This document shows, one piece after another, positions 5,977 to 8,600 of a stretch of 8,600 nt of DNA. This DNA comes from Thermoproteota archaeon (GTDB lineage Archaea; Thermoproteota; Methanomethylicia; Methanomethylicales; Methanomethylicaceae). A program made the translations under genes and the position numbers. The DNA is taken from assembly GCA_030055545.1 (NCBI GenBank), contig JASFYK010000037.1, forward strand, positions 1-8,600, given 5' to 3'. The notes under the pieces are model-generated. The model was not told where the DNA came from. It searched no databases and saw only the letters and a list, made by a program, of their open reading frames with translations. Numbering within the stretch: position 1 is the first letter of the stretch; each line of letters starts with the position of its first letter.

Positions 5977-6008
5977 CAGGGTTATAACTTTCAAAAGCTG
6001 CAACCCTG
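5977..6008. repeat. 7-bp inverted repeat CAGGGTT / AACCCTG
   Basis: CAGGGTT (5977-5983) and AACCCTG (6002-6008) are perfect inverted copies with an 18-nt spacer, lying 30 bp upstream of the main TATA box of the acyl-CoA hydrolase gene. The half-site GGGTT recurs at 6035-6039. It could be an operator or a chance repeat. Confidence 0.4.
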
Positions 6009-6033
6009 TTTCCAAAACACTTGCCTGCTCAGA

Positions 6034-6048
6034 AGGGTTATAAATTTA
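6034..6048 (+). promoter_or_regulatory. Probable core promoter of the acyl-CoA hydrolase gene
   Basis: AGGGTTATAAATTTA contains a good archaeal TATA box (TTATAAAT, 6038-6045). It is centred 48 bp before the ATG, so transcription should start near 6068. The leader of about 20 nt would include the AGGGTG ribosome binding site at 6078-6083. An upstream copy of AGGGTTATAA at 5978-5987 may be a second, weaker promoter. Confidence 0.6.
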
Positions 6049-6089
6049 GATGGATAGATAGATGGTAAACAAAATGTAGGGTGTTTTTT

Positions 6090-6557
6090 ATGGTTGAGGC
6101 AAAGAAAGTAAGCGAATCAGCCCTAGTTTCTACCAGGTGGATGTTTCCATCAGACGCGAACCCCGCCGGGAATGTCTTTGGGGGCTCGATTGTTAGGTAC
6201 GTGGACGAGGTGGCTGCGGCTGTGGCGATGAGGCACGCAAGGAAGAATGTCGTCATAGCCTCGATGGACAGGATGGACTTCCACACTCCGGTTAAGATAG
6301 GGGACCTTATAATCCTGAAGGCATCAGTCAATTACGTGGGGAGGACATCTATGGAGATCGGCGTCAGGGTAGAGGCTGAGAACCTGATGACAGGCGAGGT
6401 GAGACACGCGGCCTCGGCGTATGCAACAATGGTCGCCCTGGACGAGTCGGGAAAGCCTACCGAGGTGCCTAGACTGATACCCGAAACCGAGGAGGAAAAG
6501 AGACGGTATCGGGAGGGCGAGGCGAGGAGGCAGGCCAGGCTTAAGGCAGTCAAATGA
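6090..6557 (+). CDS. Acyl-CoA hydrolase, hotdog fold (YciA/ACOT type)
   Basis: This 155-residue protein hydrolyses acyl-CoA thioesters to free acid and CoA. It has a single HotDog ACOT-type domain (about 8-125) with the signature SDANPAGNVFGGSIVRYVDE. Asn24 and Asp39 are at the positions expected for catalysis in YciA/ACOT enzymes. VIASMDRMDFHTPVKIGD and VGRTSMEIGVRVEAEN follow, with the usual VPRLIPETEEEKRR and a charged helical tail. The family forms hexamers built from dimers. Chain-length preference cannot be read. ATG 6090 is preferred because AGGGTG lies 6 nt before it; an in-frame GTG at 6081 overlaps that site. It is convergent with a second thioesterase gene of the same fold. Confidence 0.93.
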   Translation: MVEAKKVSESALVSTRWMFPSDANPAGNVFGGSIVRYVDEVAAAVAMRHARKNVVIASMDRMDFHTPVKIGDLIILKASVNYVGRTSMEIGVRVEAENLMTGEVRHAASAYATMVALDESGKPTEVPRLIPETEEEKRRYREGEARRQARLKAVK

Positions 6558-6639
6558 TGAAAAGAGAGAACTTCCCCAATGCAATCTCGGGCGTTATACC
6601 ACCAACCAAACAAAACGCGCTTCTGGCTTCTGTAAAGGG
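6558..6639. other. Convergent spacer between the two thioesterase genes
   Basis: This 82-bp gap has no clear T-tract on either strand and no strong hairpin. An ATGATGA (6554-6560) resembles a C box, but no matching D box follows. Confidence 0.5.
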
Positions 6640-7047
6640 CTAATTCCTTATCCTATACGCCAATCCGTCTGCGAGCGCAACAATCTTTCCATCACCGTTG
6701 GTGATCCTGATCCTGCACAGCGCTGTGGTGGATCCTACACTCTCCTCTTTAGCCTCGGCAATCAGCCTCTCACCCTTCTTGACAGGCCTCCTGTAGTTTA
6801 TGCTCATTGAAAGCGCCACCGACTTCACACCTCCAGAGTTGCAGGAGACCGCGAAAGCAATATCCGCTAAAGCAAAGATCGCCGAACCGTGGCATGACCC
6901 ATATGCGTTAAGCATATTCTCGTCCACGACCATCTCCAGGCAGCATCTTCCCGGACCCCACTCCAGCATCTTTACCCCCAACAGTGAAGCAATCCTGTCC
7001 TTGGAAATGAGCTCCTGCATATCAGTATACGGATCTTCCCTGAACAC
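6640..7047 (-). CDS. PaaI-family hotdog thioesterase
   Basis: This hotdog thioesterase is a distant relative of E. coli PaaI (hydroxyphenylacetyl-CoA thioesterase). The core NAYGSCHGSAIFALAD contains Asn47, His53 and Asp62 (numbered from GTG 7047); Asp62 aligns with catalytic Asp61 of E. coli PaaI. The usual HGG is HGS here, while the catalytic Asp is retained. Strands VALSMSINYRRPVKKGERL and CRIRITNGDGKIVALADGLAYR follow. The likely role is hydrolysing aryl- or acyl-CoA esters to recycle CoA; the substrate is unknown. The start is uncertain. The longest frame begins at TTG 7062 (140 residues), GTG 7047 has GGTGG 5 nt before it (135 residues), and ATG 7020 (126 residues) also aligns with the family N-terminus. 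GTG 7047 is chosen because it also agrees with the TATA candidate at 7078-7089. It lies downstream of TrkH on the same strand. Confidence 0.88.
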   Translation of the reverse strand: MFREDPYTDMQELISKDRIASLLGVKMLEWGPGRCCLEMVVDENMLNAYGSCHGSAIFALADIAFAVSCNSGGVKSVALSMSINYRRPVKKGERLIAEAKEESVGSTTALCRIRITNGDGKIVALADGLAYRIRN

Positions 7048-7077
7048 GGGTGCCACCGGCAATAAAATCTGTGCACA

Positions 7078-7089
7078 GGTTAATTAATA
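7078..7089 (-). promoter_or_regulatory. Candidate TATA box for the PaaI-like gene
   Basis: On the minus strand this reads ATTAATTAACC and predicts a start near 7058, just ahead of the GGTGG ribosome binding site. It lies in the short gap after the TrkH gene, so the thioesterase may have its own promoter and need not depend on read-through from trkH. Confidence 0.45.
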
Positions 7090-7112
7090 GGCATCCTTTC
7101 TTTACTATCGGA

Positions 7113-8564
7113 TCAGACATATGCCTTCTCTTTCTTAGCCCGAAAAGCATCTACGAGTTCTCTACTGAAAAGTGCCAATACCGGGAATAGCTCAAGCCTA
7201 CCGAACCACATTGAAGCGATAAGCAGCCCTTTCCCAAAGGGAGGGACCTCTGTAACAGGGTAGAACGCGGGTCCTATGTTCCCTTGCGACGAGGCGACCA
7301 GCGATAGCGCTCCGAGCGGATCGGGTACAATGGTAGACATTATTATGAACTGGACGAGTATCGCAAAAAAGTATAGGAAGACAAACGCCCCAACCCTCAC
7401 AACATATCCCTCCGAGAGAACCTTTCCCCCAATCTTTATTGGCTTCACTGCTATGGGGGGGAGCGAGATTTTGCTGATTTCCATCATGGCTGCGCGGTAC
7501 ATCACTATCAATCGCCAGATCTTCATTCCACCTGCTGTGGACCCCGAACATCCACCGATCACCATCAGCAGGAGGAGAATTGACTTTGATGCAAGAGGCC
7601 ATGCACTTAGATCAACGCTCGTATAACCTGTAGTCGTAAATATCGTAATTGTATTGAAGAACCCCTCGAGCAGAGCGTAACGAGTGTCGAAGCCGTCGAG
7701 GAGGAGGAATGCCGCCACCAGTGTGCCGCAAACTAAAAGGCCCCCTAACAGAAACTTCGTCTCGACGTCCTTGAAAATTTGTTTGTAGTCGAACCTCAAG
7801 ATGTTGTAGAAGAGCGAGAAGCTTATCGCCCCTATCATCATAAAAACACAGAGGACGAGTTGGATCTCGGGCCTCCCGAAGTAAGTGATGCTGCTTTTAG
7901 TAAGGAAACCCCCAGTTGAGACAGCAGTCATTGCAATGTTGACCGCATCGAAGGGGGGCATACCAAGCAGAAGGAGGACTAATGCACAGATCGCTGTCAG
8001 CACAGAATAGATCAGCCAGATCCTCTTTATTGTAGCTATGGTGCTCAGCGTGAACTTCTCCTCCCTCCCTTCAAGGTGGTAGAGTCTCCAGCTTCCTATC
8101 CCTCCTCCCACAAGGATTAGCGTGAAGAGGAGGATTATACCGACCCCTCCTATCCACTCCGACAGGCTCCGCCAGAAGAGTATCGAGAGGGGGGTAGTCT
8201 CAAAATCAGTGATTAGCGTCATCCCGGTGGTCGTGAAGCCGGACATCGATTCGAAGAGCGCGTCTAACGGATTGAATCTCAGGACTACGGCGAATGGGAT
8301 TGCGCCGATAGCCGAGACAAGCATCCATCCGACCGAGGCGATCACAATCGAAGAGACCCTCGAGTAGCTCTCCCTTATCCTAATCTTGCTCCTCGCCAGA
8401 AAAGCCAACAAAGCGACCGCAATTCCGGTTGCCAGGAAGGTCATAGCGCTCTCGAACTCTCCGAAAATCAGCGCTGGGATGACTGGCAGGAGCAGGATCC
8501 CGCCAAAGATCACGAGGAGGCCTAGCAGCCCGCTGAGGATCTCTTCCTTCACTTCCTCGATCAT
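7113..8564 (-). CDS. trkH: TrkH-family potassium transporter, membrane subunit
   Basis: This 483-residue, strongly hydrophobic membrane protein is the ion-conducting subunit of Trk/Ktr-type K+ uptake. It has four membrane-pore-membrane repeats with recognisable filter segments: P1 SGFTTTGM (108-115), P2 AVSTGGF (214-220), P3 FTTTGYTS (309-316) and P4 SSQGNIGP (425-432). Each supplies a glycine of the K+ selectivity filter. SEWIGGVGI (135-143) and the GGCSGSTAGGMKIWR loop (337-351), thought to gate the pore, are family hallmarks. The N-terminus has two extra hydrophobic segments before the first repeat, as in TrkH. The channel normally binds an NAD- or ATP-sensing TrkA ring in the cytoplasm, and no trkA is in the window. 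ATG 8564 has GAGGT 6 nt before it. TrkH and not KtrB is chosen from the N-terminal segments and length; the boundary between the families is not sharp. Confidence 0.93.
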   Translation of the reverse strand: MIEEVKEEILSGLLGLLVIFGGILLLPVIPALIFGEFESAMTFLATGIAVALLAFLARSKIRIRESYSRVSSIVIASVGWMLVSAIGAIPFAVVLRFNPLDALFESMSGFTTTGMTLITDFETTPLSILFWRSLSEWIGGVGIILLFTLILVGGGIGSWRLYHLEGREEKFTLSTIATIKRIWLIYSVLTAICALVLLLLGMPPFDAVNIAMTAVSTGGFLTKSSITYFGRPEIQLVLCVFMMIGAISFSLFYNILRFDYKQIFKDVETKFLLGGLLVCGTLVAAFLLLDGFDTRYALLEGFFNTITIFTTTGYTSVDLSAWPLASKSILLLLMVIGGCSGSTAGGMKIWRLIVMYRAAMMEISKISLPPIAVKPIKIGGKVLSEGYVVRVGAFVFLYFFAILVQFIIMSTIVPDPLGALSLVASSQGNIGPAFYPVTEVPPFGKGLLIASMWFGRLELFPVLALFSRELVDAFRAKKEKAYV

Positions 8565-8592
8565 GATTAGACCTCGTTCTGGACAAGAAGCC

Positions 8593-8600
8593 TATTTTAA
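8593..8600 (-). promoter_or_regulatory. Candidate TATA box for trkH at the window edge
   Basis: TTAAAATA on the minus strand is centred about 32 bp before the ATG, at the very end of the window, so its upstream element cannot be seen. The predicted leader would be very short. Confidence 0.3.

Larger units (their letters stand above)
5846..6089. other. Divergent regulatory intergenic region
   Basis: This 244-bp gap separates two divergent genes and holds no ORF I support. About 5887-5961 is strongly pyrimidine-biased on the plus strand. It contains a minus-strand TATA candidate (AGATTAAAAAAGG, 5895-5907), two copies of AGGGTTATAA, and a 7-bp inverted repeat. A short run of GATG/GATA tetranucleotides lies at 6048-6064. 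Confidence 0.6.

Noticed and set aside
6048..6064. GATG/GATA microsatellite-like run
   Set aside because: Only about four imperfect units; too short to treat as a functional repeat.
6554..6600. Possible C/D-box small RNA starting with ATGATGA
   Set aside because: No D box (CTGA) at a suitable distance and no terminal stem.
1..8600. CRISPR array, insertion sequence, tRNA or defence island
   Set aside because: No regularly spaced repeats, transposase, terminal inverted repeats or cloverleaf sequence were seen on either strand.

Overview
The window looks like a chromosomal segment of an archaeon. An Alba chromatin protein gene, A/T-rich TATA-like boxes about 25-30 bp upstream of predicted transcription starts, U-tract ends in place of strong stem-loops, and heavy AGG/AGA arginine usage all point that way. 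Gene content and moderate G+C (roughly one half by eye) suggest a TACK-lineage archaeon (thaumarchaeal or bathyarchaeal relatives), but this is inference and no rRNA marker is present. I see no mobile element, CRISPR array, tRNA, rRNA, toxin-antitoxin pair or phage gene.

Layout. (1) 2-1732 (+): the C-terminal part of a large protein whose start lies left of the window. It resembles the tail of HerA/DUF87-type ATPases (SRPGE motif, long coiled coil, WIP motif) and then carries an unusual run of about 13 tandem CxxCGxxxCxx[H/C] zinc-binding units. (2) 1883-2299 (-): an AbrB-type DNA-binding domain fused to an ACT domain. It is divergent from (3) 2425-2736 (+): Alba. Their shared intergenic region holds a 12-bp palindromic TATA-like element. 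(4) 2852-3448 (+): a DJ-1/PfpI family protein of the isonitrile-hydratase-like branch. (5) 3589-4155 and 4173-4835 (+): a two-gene unit of MntP manganese exporter and HAD phosphatase. (6) 4933-5283 and 5372-5845 (-): two uncharacterised small proteins, the second probably made of two winged-helix-like halves. (7) 6090-6557 (+): an acyl-CoA hydrolase of the YciA/ACOT type, convergent with (8) 6640-7047 (-), a PaaI-type thioesterase. (9) 7113-8564 (-): a TrkH-family potassium transporter.

The genes do not form one pathway. The window is mostly housekeeping: chromatin, Mn2+ and K+ homeostasis, thioester hydrolysis and regulation. The strongest candidates for something undescribed are the HerA-like protein with the zinc-knuckle array, the AbrB-ACT/Alba divergent locus, and the two-domain protein at 5372-5845. 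I do not see a complete novel multi-gene system.
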